Positions 16,838-26,954 of a DNA stretch of 64,000 nt are shown here, piece after piece (the first letter of the stretch is position 1; each line of letters begins with the position of its first letter). A program made the translations under genes and the position numbers. Below the pieces are notes generated by a model that saw only the letters and a list, made by a program, of their open reading frames with translations, was not told the DNA's origin and ran no database searches. Origin of the DNA: Nocardia jiangxiensis NBRC 101359 (GTDB lineage Bacteria > Actinomycetota > Actinomycetes > Mycobacteriales > Mycobacteriaceae); contig NZ_BAGB01000006.1 of the NCBI RefSeq assembly GCF_000308615.1, positions 1 through 64,000 on the forward strand. Direction: 5' to 3'.

Positions 16838-18049
16838 ATGACCACAGAGGCCTACATTTTCGAGGCCATCCGCACCCCGCGTGGCCGCAACAAGAAGGGC
16901 TCGCTGCACTCGGTCAAGCCGATCGATCTCACGACCGGTCTGGTGAAGGAGCTGCGCAATCGCTTCCCGAACCTCGACGAGGATCGCATCTCGGACATCA
17001 TCCTCGGCGTCGTCTCGCCGATCGGTGACCAGGGCGCGGACATCGCCCGCACCACCGTGCTCACCGCCGGCCTGCCCGACACCGTCGGCGGCATCCAGAT
17101 CAACCGCTTCTGCGCCTCGGGCCTCGAGGCCGTCAACCTGGCCGCGCAGAAGGTCCGCTCCGGCTTCGACGACCTCGTCATCGCCGGTGGCGTCGAGTCG
17201 ATGTCCCGCGTGCCGATGGGCTCCGACGGTGGCGCGATGTTCGCGGACCCGTGGACCAGCTACCAGAACTACATTGTCCCGCAGGGTATCTCGGCCGACC
17301 TGATCGCCACGATCGAGGGCTTCTCCCGCGACATCGTGGACAGCTACGCCGTGCAGTCCCAGGAGCGCGCGGCCGCGGCCTGGACCGGCGGCTACTTCGC
17401 CAAGTCGGTCGTGCCGGTCAAGGACATGAACGGCCTGACCGTGCTGGACCGCGACGAGCACATGCGTCCCGGCACCACCGTCGAGGACCTGGCCAAGCTC
17501 AAGCCCTCCTTCGCCACGATCGGTGAGATGGGTGGCTTCGACGCGGTGGCGCAGCAGCGGTACCACTCCGTGGAGAAGATCGAGCACGTCCACCACGGCG
17601 GCAACAGCTCGGGCATCGTCGACGGCGCGGCAGTTGTGCTGGTCGGCTCGGAGGAGGCCGGTAAGGCTTCCGGCCTGACCCCGCGCGCTCGCGTCGTCGC
17701 GACCGCCACCTCGGGCGCCGACGCGACCATCATGCTGACCGGCCCGACCCCGGCCGCGCACAAGGCTCTTGCCAAGGCCGGTCTGAGCGTGGACGACATC
17801 GACCTGTTCGAGATCAACGAGGCGTTCGCGTCGGTCGTGCTGAAGTTCCAGAAGGATCTGAACATCCCGAACGAGAAGCTGAACGTCAACGGTGGCGCCA
17901 TCGCCATGGGCCACCCGCTGGGCGCCACCGGCGCGATGATCACCGGCACCATGGTCGACGAGCTGGAGCGCCGCAACGCCCGCTACGCCCTGGTGACCCT
18001 GTGCATCGGCGGCGGCATGGGCGTGGCCACCATCATCGAGCGCGTCTAA
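16838..18049 (+). CDS. fadA: Acetyl-CoA C-acyltransferase (thiolase), trifunctional complex beta subunit
   Basis: A 403-residue thiolase that cleaves 3-ketoacyl-CoA with CoA in the last step of beta-oxidation. The acylated cysteine is Cys92 in [10 protein letters not shown]; the other active-site blocks are [24 protein letters not shown] and CIGGGMG near the end. With the next gene it should form the FadA-FadB complex known from mycobacteria (Rv0859-Rv0860). A strong AAGGAAGG lies ahead of the ATG. Codon choice is strongly biased to a few GC-ending codons, as in highly expressed genes. fadB follows after 110 bases with no clear terminator, so the two form an operon. Confidence 0.95.
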   Translation: MTTEAYIFEAIRTPRGRNKKGSLHSVKPIDLTTGLVKELRNRFPNLDEDRISDIILGVVSPIGDQGADIARTTVLTAGLPDTVGGIQINRFCASGLEAVNLAAQKVRSGFDDLVIAGGVESMSRVPMGSDGGAMFADPWTSYQNYIVPQGISADLIATIEGFSRDIVDSYAVQSQERAAAAWTGGYFAKSVVPVKDMNGLTVLDRDEHMRPGTTVEDLAKLKPSFATIGEMGGFDAVAQQRYHSVEKIEHVHHGGNSSGIVDGAAVVLVGSEEAGKASGLTPRARVVATATSGADATIMLTGPTPAAHKALAKAGLSVDDIDLFEINEAFASVVLKFQKDLNIPNEKLNVNGGAIAMGHPLGATGAMITGTMVDELERRNARYALVTLCIGGGMGVATIIERV

Positions 18050-18159
18050 CCCGACCGCGGCGCGTACCGGCGGGCCGAAGGAGGCAGCTTGCGTAACCAC
18101 GTAGGCCCTCGGAAGCGCCGCCATTCAATTCAGACTTCCTTCAGGAGAACTCGAAAACT

Positions 18160-20304
18160 ATGACCGACAACATGATTGCCTGGGAGAAGGACGCCGACGG
18201 CATCGTCGTGCTGACCATGGACGACCCGAACCAGGGCGCCAACACGATGAACGAGCTCTACAAGACCTCGATGTCGGCCACCGTGGACCGGCTCGAGGCG
18301 GAGAAGGACGACATCACCGGTGTCGTCATCACCTCGGCGAAGAAGACCTTCTTCGCCGGTGGTGACCTCAAGAACATGATGCAGACCGGCCCGGACGACG
18401 CGCCCGCCATCATGGAGGAGCTCACCGTCATCAAGGGTGCGCTGCGCCGGCTCGAGCAGCTGGGCAAGCCGGTCGTGTCCGCGATCAACGGCGCCGCCCT
18501 CGGTGGCGGCCTGGAGATCACCCTGGCCACCCACCACCGCATCGCCGCCGATGTCAAGGGCCTCAAGCTCGGCCTGCCCGAGGTGAAGCTGGGTCTGCTG
18601 CCCGCCGGTGGCGGTGTCACCCGCACCGTGCGCAAGTTCGGCCTGCAGACCGCGCTGCTGCAGATCCTGCTGCAGGGCAACGAGTTCGACGCGAACAAGG
18701 CCAAGGGCATCGGCCTGGTCGACGAGGTCGTCGGCACCGTCGAGGAGCTGGTCCCGGCCGCCAAGGCGTGGATCAAGGCCAACCCGGACAAGGGCGTGCA
18801 GCCCTGGGATGTGAAGGGTTACAAGATCCCCGGCGGCACCCCGTCCAGCCCCGCGCTGGCCGCCAACCTGCCGGCCTTCCCGGCGAACCTGCGCAAGCAG
18901 CTCAAGGGCGCGAACATGCCGGCGCCGAAGAACATCATGGCCGCCGCGATCGAGGGCGCCCAGGTCGACTTCGACAACGCCTCGCTGATCGAGTCGCGCT
19001 ACTTCGTCAACCTGCTGACCGGCCCGGTCGCGAAGAACATGATCCAGGCGTTCTTCTTCGACCTGCAGTCGATCAACAACGGCGGTTCGCGTCCCAAGGA
19101 CGTGCCCAAGCGCGAGATCCGCAAGGTCGGCGTGCTGGGTGCGGGCATGATGGGCGCGGGTATCGCGTACGTCTCGGCCAAGGCCGGTTTCGAGGTCGTG
19201 CTCAAGGACGTCTCGCAGGAGGCGGCCGACCGCGGCAAGAACTACTCGGAGAAGCTGGAGGCCAAGGCCCTCTCGCGCGGTAAGACCACCGAGGAGAAGT
19301 CCAAGGCGCTGCTGGATCGCATCCACCCGACCGCGGACGCCAAGGATCTGGCGGGCGTCGACTTCGTGATCGAGGCCGTCTTCGAGAACACCGAGCTCAA
19401 GCACAAGGTGTTCCAGGAGATCGAGGACATCGTCGAGCCCGACGCGTTGCTGGGCTCGAACACCTCGACCCTGCCGATCACCGGTCTGGCCGCGGGCGTC
19501 AAGCGTGAGCAGGACTTCATCGGCATCCACTTCTTCTCCCCGGTCGACAAGATGCCGCTGGTGGAGATCATCCGCGGCGAGAAGACCTCGGACGAGGCGC
19601 TGGCCCGGGTGTTCGACTACACCCTGGCGATCCGCAAGACCCCGATCGTGGTCAACGACAGCCGTGGTTTCTTCACCTCGCGCGTGATCGGCACGTTCGT
19701 CAACGAGGCGATCGCGATGCTGCTCGAGGGCATCGAGCCGCAGACCATCGAGCAGGCCGGTCTGCAGGCGGGCTACCCGGCCGCGCCGCTGCAGCTCTCG
19801 GACGAGCTGAACCTCAAGCTCATGCAGAAGATCGCCAAGGAGACCGAGGAGGCCGCGCAGGCCGGTGACACCACGATGGGTACCACTCGGCACCCGGCGC
19901 TGGACGTCATCGACTACATGGTCGCCGAGGGTCGTCCGGGCCGCCTCGAGAAGGCCGGTTTCTACGAGTACGACGAGGACGGCAAGCGTCTGGCTCTGTG
20001 GAACGGGCTGCGTGAGCACTTCAAGACCAGCACCGAGGACAAGGTTCCCTTCCAGGACCTGATCGACCGGATGCTGTTCGCCGAGGCCATCGAGACGCAG
20101 AAGTGCTTCGACGAGGGTGTGCTGACCACCACTGCGGACGCGAACATCGGATCGATCTTCGGTATCGGTTTCCCGGCCTGGACCGGTGGTGTGCACCAGT
20201 TCATCGTCGGCTACCCGGGTGGACAGGCGGCCTTCGTGGCCCGCGCCGACGAGTTGGCCGCCAAGTACGGCGACCGCTTCCAGGTGCCCGCCTCGCTGCG
20301 CTGA
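18160..20304 (+). CDS. fadB: Trifunctional fatty acid oxidation alpha subunit (enoyl-CoA hydratase / 3-hydroxyacyl-CoA dehydrogenase)
   Basis: A 714-residue fused enzyme. The first 290 residues or so form an enoyl-CoA hydratase with the oxyanion-hole segments FFAGGDLKNM and NGAALGGGLEI. From about residue 323 an NAD-binding fold begins (VGVLGAGMMGAGIA), with the dehydrogenase signature HFFSPVDKMPLVEII near residue 455, followed by the C-terminal dehydrogenase domains. It hydrates enoyl-CoA and oxidises the 3-hydroxy product, handing the ketoacyl-CoA to FadA. AGGAG stands ahead of the ATG. Codon bias matches fadA. Two strong hairpins after the stop (20316-20386) end the operon. Confidence 0.95.
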   Translation: MTDNMIAWEKDADGIVVLTMDDPNQGANTMNELYKTSMSATVDRLEAEKDDITGVVITSAKKTFFAGGDLKNMMQTGPDDAPAIMEELTVIKGALRRLEQLGKPVVSAINGAALGGGLEITLATHHRIAADVKGLKLGLPEVKLGLLPAGGGVTRTVRKFGLQTALLQILLQGNEFDANKAKGIGLVDEVVGTVEELVPAAKAWIKANPDKGVQPWDVKGYKIPGGTPSSPALAANLPAFPANLRKQLKGANMPAPKNIMAAAIEGAQVDFDNASLIESRYFVNLLTGPVAKNMIQAFFFDLQSINNGGSRPKDVPKREIRKVGVLGAGMMGAGIAYVSAKAGFEVVLKDVSQEAADRGKNYSEKLEAKALSRGKTTEEKSKALLDRIHPTADAKDLAGVDFVIEAVFENTELKHKVFQEIEDIVEPDALLGSNTSTLPITGLAAGVKREQDFIGIHFFSPVDKMPLVEIIRGEKTSDEALARVFDYTLAIRKTPIVVNDSRGFFTSRVIGTFVNEAIAMLLEGIEPQTIEQAGLQAGYPAAPLQLSDELNLKLMQKIAKETEEAAQAGDTTMGTTRHPALDVIDYMVAEGRPGRLEKAGFYEYDEDGKRLALWNGLREHFKTSTEDKVPFQDLIDRMLFAEAIETQKCFDEGVLTTTADANIGSIFGIGFPAWTGGVHQFIVGYPGGQAAFVARADELAAKYGDRFQVPASLR

Positions 20305-20315
20305 TCGGATGAGTT

Positions 20316-20386
20316 CCGGCGGTGACCAGCCGCCGGGAGTTCCTACGCACGGCCCGGACCCCCGTTGACGCGGTGGTCCGGGCCGT
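20316..20386 (+). terminator. Double hairpin terminator after fadB
   Basis: Two hairpins stand in series: CCGGCGG/CCGCCGG (20316-20322 and 20330-20336) and the 12-base stem ACGGCCCGGACC with its complement (20349-20360 and 20375-20386). Neither has a long T run, which is usual for high-GC actinobacteria. Confidence 0.6.
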
Positions 20387-20513
20387 CGTCGTCGGTGGGT
20401 GAATCGTTGCCCGGGGGGGTTTGTTCGTGCGGGGCGCGCGAGAGGTGGAATTGCGGACGCGCGCCGCCGCGGCGAGCTACGTTGGACTCAGCGCAGGCAT
20501 CGAGGACGGTCCT

Positions 20514-23500
20514 ATGAATGCACGCAGGGACAAGGTCCGCGGTACTCCCTCGGAGTCGGACACACAGCAGTATCAACCGGTGAACATCGCCGAGGAGCTG
20601 GCAGCCATCGGCTTGTCCGATGCCGAGGAAATCGGCCGCGGGGGCTTCGGGGTCGTATTTCGCTGTGTCCAGGAGACGTTGAGCCGCACCGTCGCGGTGA
20701 AGGTGCTGTCCTCGGAGATCGATGCGGAGAGCCGCGAACGTTTCCTGCGTGAGGAACGTGCGATGGGCCGGTTGTCCGGCCATCCCAATATCGTCGACGT
20801 GCTGCAGGTGGACGTCACGGCAAGTGGATTGCCGTGTCTGGTGATGCCGTATGCCGTGCACGGTTCGCTCGAACAGCTGGTACGCGACAGCGGACCGTTG
20901 AGCTGGGCCGATACGTTGCGCGTCGGGGTGAAACTGGCCGGGGCGATCGAGAGTGCGCACCGGGTGGGGGTGCTGCATCGGGATGTGAAACCCGCCAATG
21001 TGCTGTTGAGCCGTTACGGCGAACCGCAGTTGACCGATTTCGGCATCGCCCGGATTCCGGGCGGTTTCCGGACTTCCACCGCCATGATCACCGGTTCGCC
21101 CGCGTTCACCGCGCCCGAGGTGCTCAAGGGCGAGGAGGCCACGGTCCTCTCGGACGTCTACGGGCTGGGTGCGACGTTGTTCGCGCTGCTCACCGGGCAT
21201 GCGGCGTACGAGCGGCAGTCCGGGGAGAAGATCGTCGCGCAGTTCCTGCGGATCACTACCCAGCCGGTGCCGGATCTGCGCGCGCAGGACATTCCGGCCG
21301 ATGTGGCCGCCGCGATCGAGCAGGCCATGTCGACGGATCCGGCCGAGCGTCCGGTCTCGGCGCTGGCCTTCGGTGAGCTGCTGCGCGCGGCACAGCACGA
21401 TCACGGGCAGCCCGCCGACGAGATGGCGCTGCTGGATTCGGGGCCCGATCCGGATCTGCCGAGCGCGCTGGAGAACATGCCTTCGCGCACGGGTGTGCTG
21501 TCCAGCGGTCCGCGCACCGCGCTGACGCTGCGCTCGGACGGGGCGCTGAATCCTGTCGGGGCGTTACCACCCACTGCCGCAACGAAATTCCGGCCGCCGA
21601 CGCTGACTCGCGAACCGGTGTCGCGGCCGCGGCTGCTGGACATCCTTCGGGCCGGTGGCCGACGGCGGCTGGCGGTCGTCCACGGCCCGGCCGGTTTCGG
21701 CAAGAGCACGCTGGCCACGCAGTGGCAGGCCGAACTCGTCGAGCACGGAAATGCGGTGGCGTGGATAGGAATCGATCGCGACGACGACAACGAGGTGTGG
21801 CTGCTGGCCCATCTGGTGCGCGCCATCCGGCGGGTGTGCCCGGATATCGGGGCCGGGCTGGAGCAGGTGCTCGAGGAGCGGTCGGACGAGGCGGTGCCGT
21901 ATGCCATATCGACGCTGATCGATGAGATCCACGCTGGTGGCCGGACGGTGGTGGTGGTCATCGAGGACTGGCATCGGATCACCGACGCCGGGGCACGGCG
22001 TGCGATGGATACGTTGCTGGACAACGGATGTCATCATCTGCGGTTCGTGATCACCACGCGCGAGCGGTCCGGTCTGCCGATGAGCCGACTGCGGGTGCGG
22101 GACGAACTGGTCGAGATCGGCACCGCGGAGCTGCGGCTCACGCAGTCCGAGATACGGCAGATTCTGGTGGAGCGCAACGGATTCGAGTTGACCGATGCGC
22201 AGTTGGAGCGGATCGGCCGGGCCACCGACGGCTGGCCCGCGGCGATCGCGCTGGTGAGCCTGTCGCTGCGGGCTCGCACCCAGGCGGCCGGAAAGGGCGA
22301 TTCGGGCGATGCGGTGTCGGAGGTCGACACCGATCAGCTGATCGGCCATCTGTCCGAGCGCAACGAGCCGATCGGCGAATATCTGGCCGAGAACGTCCTG
22401 GACACCCTCGAACCTCGGATGTTGGCGTTCCTGATGTCGCTCTCGGCGACCGAGAAGGTGTGCGGATCGCTGGCCGCCGCGGTCAGCGGGGAGGCCGACG
22501 CCGAGGAACTGCTCGAGGAGGCGTGCCGCCGCGAGCTTTTCGTGCGCCGACTGGATCACGATCCCGTGTGGTTCCGATTGCAACCGCTGTTCGCCGAACA
22601 ACTGCGCACCCGCCTGGAACGCGAATCGCCCGGTGCCTCGAAGAGTCTGCACCGCAAGGCTTCCCGCTGGTACGCCGAGCATCAGCTGCTGCGCAAATCG
22701 GTGGATCACGCCCTGGCCGCGACTGATCTGAAGTTGGCGCTGGACCTGCTCGAGGGCGGCGGGATGGATCTGATCGACACCTCGAAACTGGCCACCCTGC
22801 TCGGTTCGGTGTCCAAACTCCCGGTGCAGCAGGTCGCGACGCGTTCGAAACTGATGCTGGCGCTGGCGCGGGCCAATATCAATCTGCAGCAGTCCAGCGC
22901 CGCGCGCACCGCCCTGGGCCGGGTGAGCAGTATGTTGGCCCGCAACTCGCCGACCGACGCCGACACCATGCGGCAGCGCTGCGAGGCGGATGTGCTGGCC
23001 GCGGCCGACATGGTCGCCCGTGACCGCACCGACGGTGTGGCGGAACGGGTTTCGGACACCCTGGCCGCCGCCGACGAACTGCCCGCGTGGACCGTGTCCA
23101 CCGCCGCGAATCTCATATCATATGTGCGGCTGTGCGATTTCGACTACGACGGCGTGCGCGAGATGCAGGATTGGGCGGCTCCGTACCACGCACGATCCAA
23201 GGAACCGCTGGGCGAGGTACTCGGGCTGTTGAATCTCGCGGCGGCCGGCTACGAGCAACTCGATATCGCCACGGCCACACGGTGTTGCGAGCAGGCGTGG
23301 CAGGTCGCCCGGAATCGCTCGGGTCCGCGTTCACATGCGGTGCGCGCGGCCGCGGCACTGCTGGGCGAGGTGCGGTACCGGGCCGGTGACCTCGATGCCG
23401 CCGATGAGCTGCTCGACGAGAGTCATCAACTGGTCGCCCGGGTGGGGCCCGCGGATTTCATGATCACCACATTCGTGGTGGGCTCGCGGGTGAAGTCCGC

Positions 23501-24131
23501 GCTCGGCGATACCGAGACCGCGGTCGCGCGGCTGGCCGAAGGTGCCCGGTTCGCCGCCGACCGCCGACTGCCCCGGCTGGGCGCGCACATCCGAGCCGAA
23601 CAACTGCGGCTCGGCCTGGCCCTGGATGCGCCGACCCCGTTGGGAGATCCGGGATTACGGCCGATCCGGCACCTGAGCGGGACCGCCGCGCTGACCGCCG
23701 AGGCCGAGGAGATCGCCGCGGTGCGCGCACTGCTGGCCCGCACCGCCGCACACGGCGGCCTCGATCCGTCGCGAGGTTACGACCCGTACTTCGGCAATGC
23801 CGATTTCGCCCCGCTCGGCGTCGACGATTCGGCCGTCAAACGAGCCCGCGCGCTCCACAGCCGGATCGTCGAACAGCAGCGTCCCCGTGCGCAATTGGAC
23901 GTGACACTGCTGCTGGCCGAATGCCTCTCGGCCGCGGGCTGGACCGGGGAATCCATCGCCACCCTCACTCCCGCCGTGGTCCGTTGCGCCGAATTGGGCT
24001 GGCGCAGACCGCTTCTGGATGCCGGTCCGGGAGTGTTCTCACTCCTGCACGCCATGCGCAACGAAATGCTCCTGGGCACAGAACATTCCGAGGTCACCGA
24101 GGAAACTCACCGATTCCTGGATTCGCTGTAG
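20514..24131 (+). CDS. PknK-like serine/threonine kinase with MalT-type ATPase module
   Basis: A 1205-residue signalling protein. An N-terminal Ser/Thr kinase (residues about 30-300) has a complete set of motifs: GRGGFGVVF, the lysine in TVAVKVL, HRDVKPAN near residue 155, DFGIAR and TAPEV. A STAND-type ATPase follows, with Walker A GPAGFGKSTLATQW near residue 391 and Walker B VVVVIEDWHRI, then a long helical MalT-like repeat region. This is the layout of mycobacterial PknK, which links phosphorylation to transcription control. No C-terminal LuxR helix-turn-helix is visible. The ATG at 20514 is preferred to the long upstream frame because the earlier residues look random. It is a single gene between two strong terminators, converging on bfaB. 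Confidence 0.87.
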   Translation: MNARRDKVRGTPSESDTQQYQPVNIAEELAAIGLSDAEEIGRGGFGVVFRCVQETLSRTVAVKVLSSEIDAESRERFLREERAMGRLSGHPNIVDVLQVDVTASGLPCLVMPYAVHGSLEQLVRDSGPLSWADTLRVGVKLAGAIESAHRVGVLHRDVKPANVLLSRYGEPQLTDFGIARIPGGFRTSTAMITGSPAFTAPEVLKGEEATVLSDVYGLGATLFALLTGHAAYERQSGEKIVAQFLRITTQPVPDLRAQDIPADVAAAIEQAMSTDPAERPVSALAFGELLRAAQHDHGQPADEMALLDSGPDPDLPSALENMPSRTGVLSSGPRTALTLRSDGALNPVGALPPTAATKFRPPTLTREPVSRPRLLDILRAGGRRRLAVVHGPAGFGKSTLATQWQAELVEHGNAVAWIGIDRDDDNEVWLLAHLVRAIRRVCPDIGAGLEQVLEERSDEAVPYAISTLIDEIHAGGRTVVVVIEDWHRITDAGARRAMDTLLDNGCHHLRFVITTRERSGLPMSRLRVRDELVEIGTAELRLTQSEIRQILVERNGFELTDAQLERIGRATDGWPAAIALVSLSLRARTQAAGKGDSGDAVSEVDTDQLIGHLSERNEPIGEYLAENVLDTLEPRMLAFLMSLSATEKVCGSLAAAVSGEADAEELLEEACRRELFVRRLDHDPVWFRLQPLFAEQLRTRLERESPGASKSLHRKASRWYAEHQLLRKSVDHALAATDLKLALDLLEGGGMDLIDTSKLATLLGSVSKLPVQQVATRSKLMLALARANINLQQSSAARTALGRVSSMLARNSPTDADTMRQRCEADVLAAADMVARDRTDGVAERVSDTLAAADELPAWTVSTAANLISYVRLCDFDYDGVREMQDWAAPYHARSKEPLGEVLGLLNLAAAGYEQLDIATATRCCEQAWQVARNRSGPRSHAVRAAAALLGEVRYRAGDLDAADELLDESHQLVARVGPADFMITTFVVGSRVKSALGDTETAVARLAEGARFAADRRLPRLGAHIRAEQLRLGLALDAPTPLGDPGLRPIRHLSGTAALTAEAEEIAAVRALLARTAAHGGLDPSRGYDPYFGNADFAPLGVDDSAVKRARALHSRIVEQQRPRAQLDVTLLLAECLSAAGWTGESIATLTPAVVRCAELGWRRPLLDAGPGVFSLLHAMRNEMLLGTEHSEVTEETHRFLDSL

Positions 24132-24145
24132 TCGGAATCGACTCG

Positions 24146-24185
24146 GGCCGCCGCCGGTGGCTGTACTCCACCGGGCGGCGGCCCG
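24146..24185. terminator. Bidirectional terminator between pknK-like gene and bfaB
   Basis: A stem of about 16 base pairs: GGGCCGCCGCCGGTGG (24146-24161) against CCACCGGGCGGCGGCCC (24169-24185), with one bulge and a 7-base loop. It stands between two convergent genes and can serve both. Confidence 0.7.
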
Positions 24186-24204
24186 CATCGGTTGTAACTG
24201 GGGA

Positions 24205-25521
24205 TCAGGCGTTCCACCAGGGGCGCAGCGGGACGTCCCAGGTCTCGTTCGGGCCCAGCTTCATGCCCAGGACCTGATGCAGCTGAACCACGTTGCGCTC
24301 GAAGCCGAGTCGGCTGCCCGCCATGTACAGGCCCCAGACCTTCGCGGTGCCCTCGCCGACCTCTTCGACGCAGGCATCCCAGTTCGCGACCAGGTTCTTG
24401 CACCATTCGGCGAGAGTCAGCGCGTAGTGCGGACGCAGATTCTCCTCGTGCACCACTTCCAGTCCGGTGTTCTGGATGTCGGAGATGATGCGACCCGAGC
24501 CGATCAGCTCACCGTCGGGGAAGACGTAGCGGTCGATGAAATCCCCGGCCCGGGTGGTGCGGGTGTTGTCCGGACGGGTGATGGTGTGGTTCAGGAACAG
24601 CCCGCCATCGCGCAGCTTGCTCTTGATGAAACCGAAGTACGACGGGTAGTTCTGCACACCGATGTGTTCGGTCAGGCCGATCGAGGACAGGGCGTCGAAA
24701 TTGGATTCGCGCACGTCGCGGTAGTCGGAGTGGCGCACCTCGGCCAGATCCGACAGCCCCTCCTCGACGACCTTCTTCTGACCCCACTCGGCCTGCTCGG
24801 CGGACAGCGTCGCGCCGATCACCCGCACGCCGCGCTTGGCCGCGTAACGCACCATTCCGCCCCAGCCGCAACCGATGTCGAGCAGCCGGTCGCCCGCCTT
24901 CAGGTTCAGCTTGTCGAAGACGAGGCGGTACTTGTTCTCCTGCGCCTGCTCGAGCGTCTTGCCCTCGTCCTCGTAGCACGCGCAGGTGTACGTCATGGAC
25001 GGGCCGAGAACGTATTCGTAGAAGGTGTTGGAGACGTCGTAGTGATGGTGGATCGATTCCGCGTCGCGCGTCTTGGAATGCCGCAGACCTTCCATCGCGA
25101 TGCGCCGCCAGCGCGGCACCGTCTCCTGCGGCGGCGGCGCGATCGGCTTGAGCGCATCCCAGCCGAGCGAGCGGGCGATCGTCACCAGCGCCAGCGCAGA
25201 GGGCCGCCGGAACTTCAGATCGCCCATCGCGCGCAGGATTTCGTACGGATCGCCCGGATGGATGCCGTCGGCGGCCATGTCACCGGCGATGTACGCGCGG
25301 GCCATACCGAGGTCGCCGGGGGCGGTGGCGATGTAGTTGATACCGCGCGGGTTGAGGATTTCCAGACCGAATGTCGAATCCTTCGGCCCGGTGCTGCTGC
25401 CGTCATGTGCGGAGAAGCGGATCGGAACCTCGCCGTCGACCAAGGTTTCGAAGATCTCGGCGATGCTGAGCTTGGTTCCCAGCTCCGCGAAAACATCGGA
25501 ACGGTCCCTGAATGTGGTCAT
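24205..25521 (-). CDS. bfaB: Cyclopropane synthase-type methyltransferase (BfaB-like)
   Basis: A 438-residue S-adenosylmethionine-dependent methyltransferase of the cyclopropane-fatty-acyl synthase family. The SAM site LLDIGCGWGGMV is near residue 210, and the segments HHHYDVSNTFYEYVLG, YTCACYEDEGKTLEQAQ and SIGLTEHIG match the family. Together with the flavoprotein encoded just upstream it corresponds to the mycobacterial Rv3719-Rv3720 pair (BfaA/BfaB), which adds a methyl group to oleate and reduces the methylene intermediate to give tuberculostearic-type branched acids. Its ATG overlaps the bfaA stop by 4 bases. The symbol rests on family and gene order, not on a test. Confidence 0.8.
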   Translation of the reverse strand: MTTFRDRSDVFAELGTKLSIAEIFETLVDGEVPIRFSAHDGSSTGPKDSTFGLEILNPRGINYIATAPGDLGMARAYIAGDMAADGIHPGDPYEILRAMGDLKFRRPSALALVTIARSLGWDALKPIAPPPQETVPRWRRIAMEGLRHSKTRDAESIHHHYDVSNTFYEYVLGPSMTYTCACYEDEGKTLEQAQENKYRLVFDKLNLKAGDRLLDIGCGWGGMVRYAAKRGVRVIGATLSAEQAEWGQKKVVEEGLSDLAEVRHSDYRDVRESNFDALSSIGLTEHIGVQNYPSYFGFIKSKLRDGGLFLNHTITRPDNTRTTRAGDFIDRYVFPDGELIGSGRIISDIQNTGLEVVHEENLRPHYALTLAEWCKNLVANWDACVEEVGEGTAKVWGLYMAGSRLGFERNVVQLHQVLGMKLGPNETWDVPLRPWWNA

Positions 25522-26954
25522 TTGCGTTGCACCGCCTTCGAATACAAGTCCAGCAAACGCTGATCTGGGTCATATCGCTTTTTGAGTTCGGTATAGATGT
25601 CGCCGCCGTAGAGTTCGGCGAACTCGTCCTTACCGTAGTAGGAATCCGAGTACAGCGACTTGTGGCCGTCCAGTTCGGAGACCTTGTTCTCGATGGCGCG
25701 ATTCGCCGCGCCCTCGGGCTGACCGGGAACGGCCGGCACAGCGGACCAGAATCCCACGTTCACATAGGCGCGTTCGGGTTCGAGCGGATACAGGGGCCAC
25801 GGCCGGGTGCCGGATGCGCCGTCACGAAGACGCAACGGGCACAACCACAGCGGCTCGATGGGTATCTCGTCCAGGAACCACTGCACGAATTCCGCGGTGC
25901 GCTCGATCGGCACCTCGATATCCTGCACGACGCGCTCCTGCGGCGGATTGCCTTTGCGCGCTTCGAGTTTGTCGGCGATATCATATTTGTGGTCCAGCGC
26001 GATCAGCTTCCAGTAGAAGCTGGATCGGCGGTACTGCTTGGGCCACATCCGGCGAATGCGCGGATTCTGCGTGCCGAATGCGCGTGAGCACCAGAACCAG
26101 TCGGTGTCCCAGCGCCAGATGTAATCGTGAATGGTCAGCCGGTCGCGTTTGGGCCGATCCGAATCATGCTGGATGGAGCGGTAGAAGATGTCCATTCCGG
26201 TGTAGTCGCTGACCGGGCCGGGTTCGTCGGTCTGCCGGCCCAGCACCAGATAGCTCTCCTGCGCGGTGAACACCACGCCGTCGAGATAGTCGACCCGCTC
26301 GCCGTCGTAGGACCGGTCGGCGATGATCCGCGTCATCGTGGACTGGAGTTCGCCCAGATCGTGGAATCGCACGTGCCGCAGCGCCACATAGGGCAGCACG
26401 GATTCCAGCTCGATCTTCAGTCGTGTCGAATAACCCAGCGTCCCATAGGAATTGGGAAAACCGCGGAACAGGTCGGCATGCTCGCCGTCGGGCGTCGCGG
26501 TGAGAATCTCACCGGCGCCGGTCAACACGTCGATCTCCAGGACCGATTCGTGCGGCAGGCCGCTGCGGAATGACGTGGACTCGATGCCCAGGCCGGTGAC
26601 CGCGCCACCCAGGGTGATCGTCTTGAGCTGCGGCACCACCAGCGGGACCAGTCCGTACGGTAGCGTCGCGGCGACCAGGTCCTCGTAGGTGGTCATTCCC
26701 GCGACGTCGGCCGTCTTGGCCGACGGGTCCACGGAGATCACCTGCGTCAGACCGGAGACGTCCAATCCGGGCGCGTTGGACTTGGCCCTCGCACGGAACA
26801 GATTCGAGGTCTTCTTGGCCAGCCGGATGTTCGCGTCCCGGGGGATCGCGCGGTAGCTGGCGAGCAGACGATCGACTCCTGCACGGTGCGCGGCAAAACC
26901 TGACTCGCGTGCGGCCGGCGCGCGGCCGGCCTTCCCCAACAGACTCACTGCCAC
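25518..26954 (-). CDS. bfaA: FAD-binding oxidoreductase (BfaA-like)
   Basis: A 478-residue flavoprotein of the PCMH/D-lactate dehydrogenase-like FAD family. The FAD-binding half runs to about residue 200 (SVDPSAKTADVAGMTTYEDL, then the stretch ending in TLGGAVTGLGIES and GFPNSYGTLGY); the rest is the substrate-capping domain. It should reduce the methylene fatty acid made by BfaB to the methyl-branched acid with NADPH. The GTG start at 26954 has a weak ribosome site. The 4-base overlap with bfaB means the pair is produced together, methyltransferase second. About 580 bases without a clear gene lie upstream. Confidence 0.8.
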   Translation of the reverse strand: MAVSLLGKAGRAPAARESGFAAHRAGVDRLLASYRAIPRDANIRLAKKTSNLFRARAKSNAPGLDVSGLTQVISVDPSAKTADVAGMTTYEDLVAATLPYGLVPLVVPQLKTITLGGAVTGLGIESTSFRSGLPHESVLEIDVLTGAGEILTATPDGEHADLFRGFPNSYGTLGYSTRLKIELESVLPYVALRHVRFHDLGELQSTMTRIIADRSYDGERVDYLDGVVFTAQESYLVLGRQTDEPGPVSDYTGMDIFYRSIQHDSDRPKRDRLTIHDYIWRWDTDWFWCSRAFGTQNPRIRRMWPKQYRRSSFYWKLIALDHKYDIADKLEARKGNPPQERVVQDIEVPIERTAEFVQWFLDEIPIEPLWLCPLRLRDGASGTRPWPLYPLEPERAYVNVGFWSAVPAVPGQPEGAANRAIENKVSELDGHKSLYSDSYYGKDEFAELYGGDIYTELKKRYDPDQRLLDLYSKAVQRK

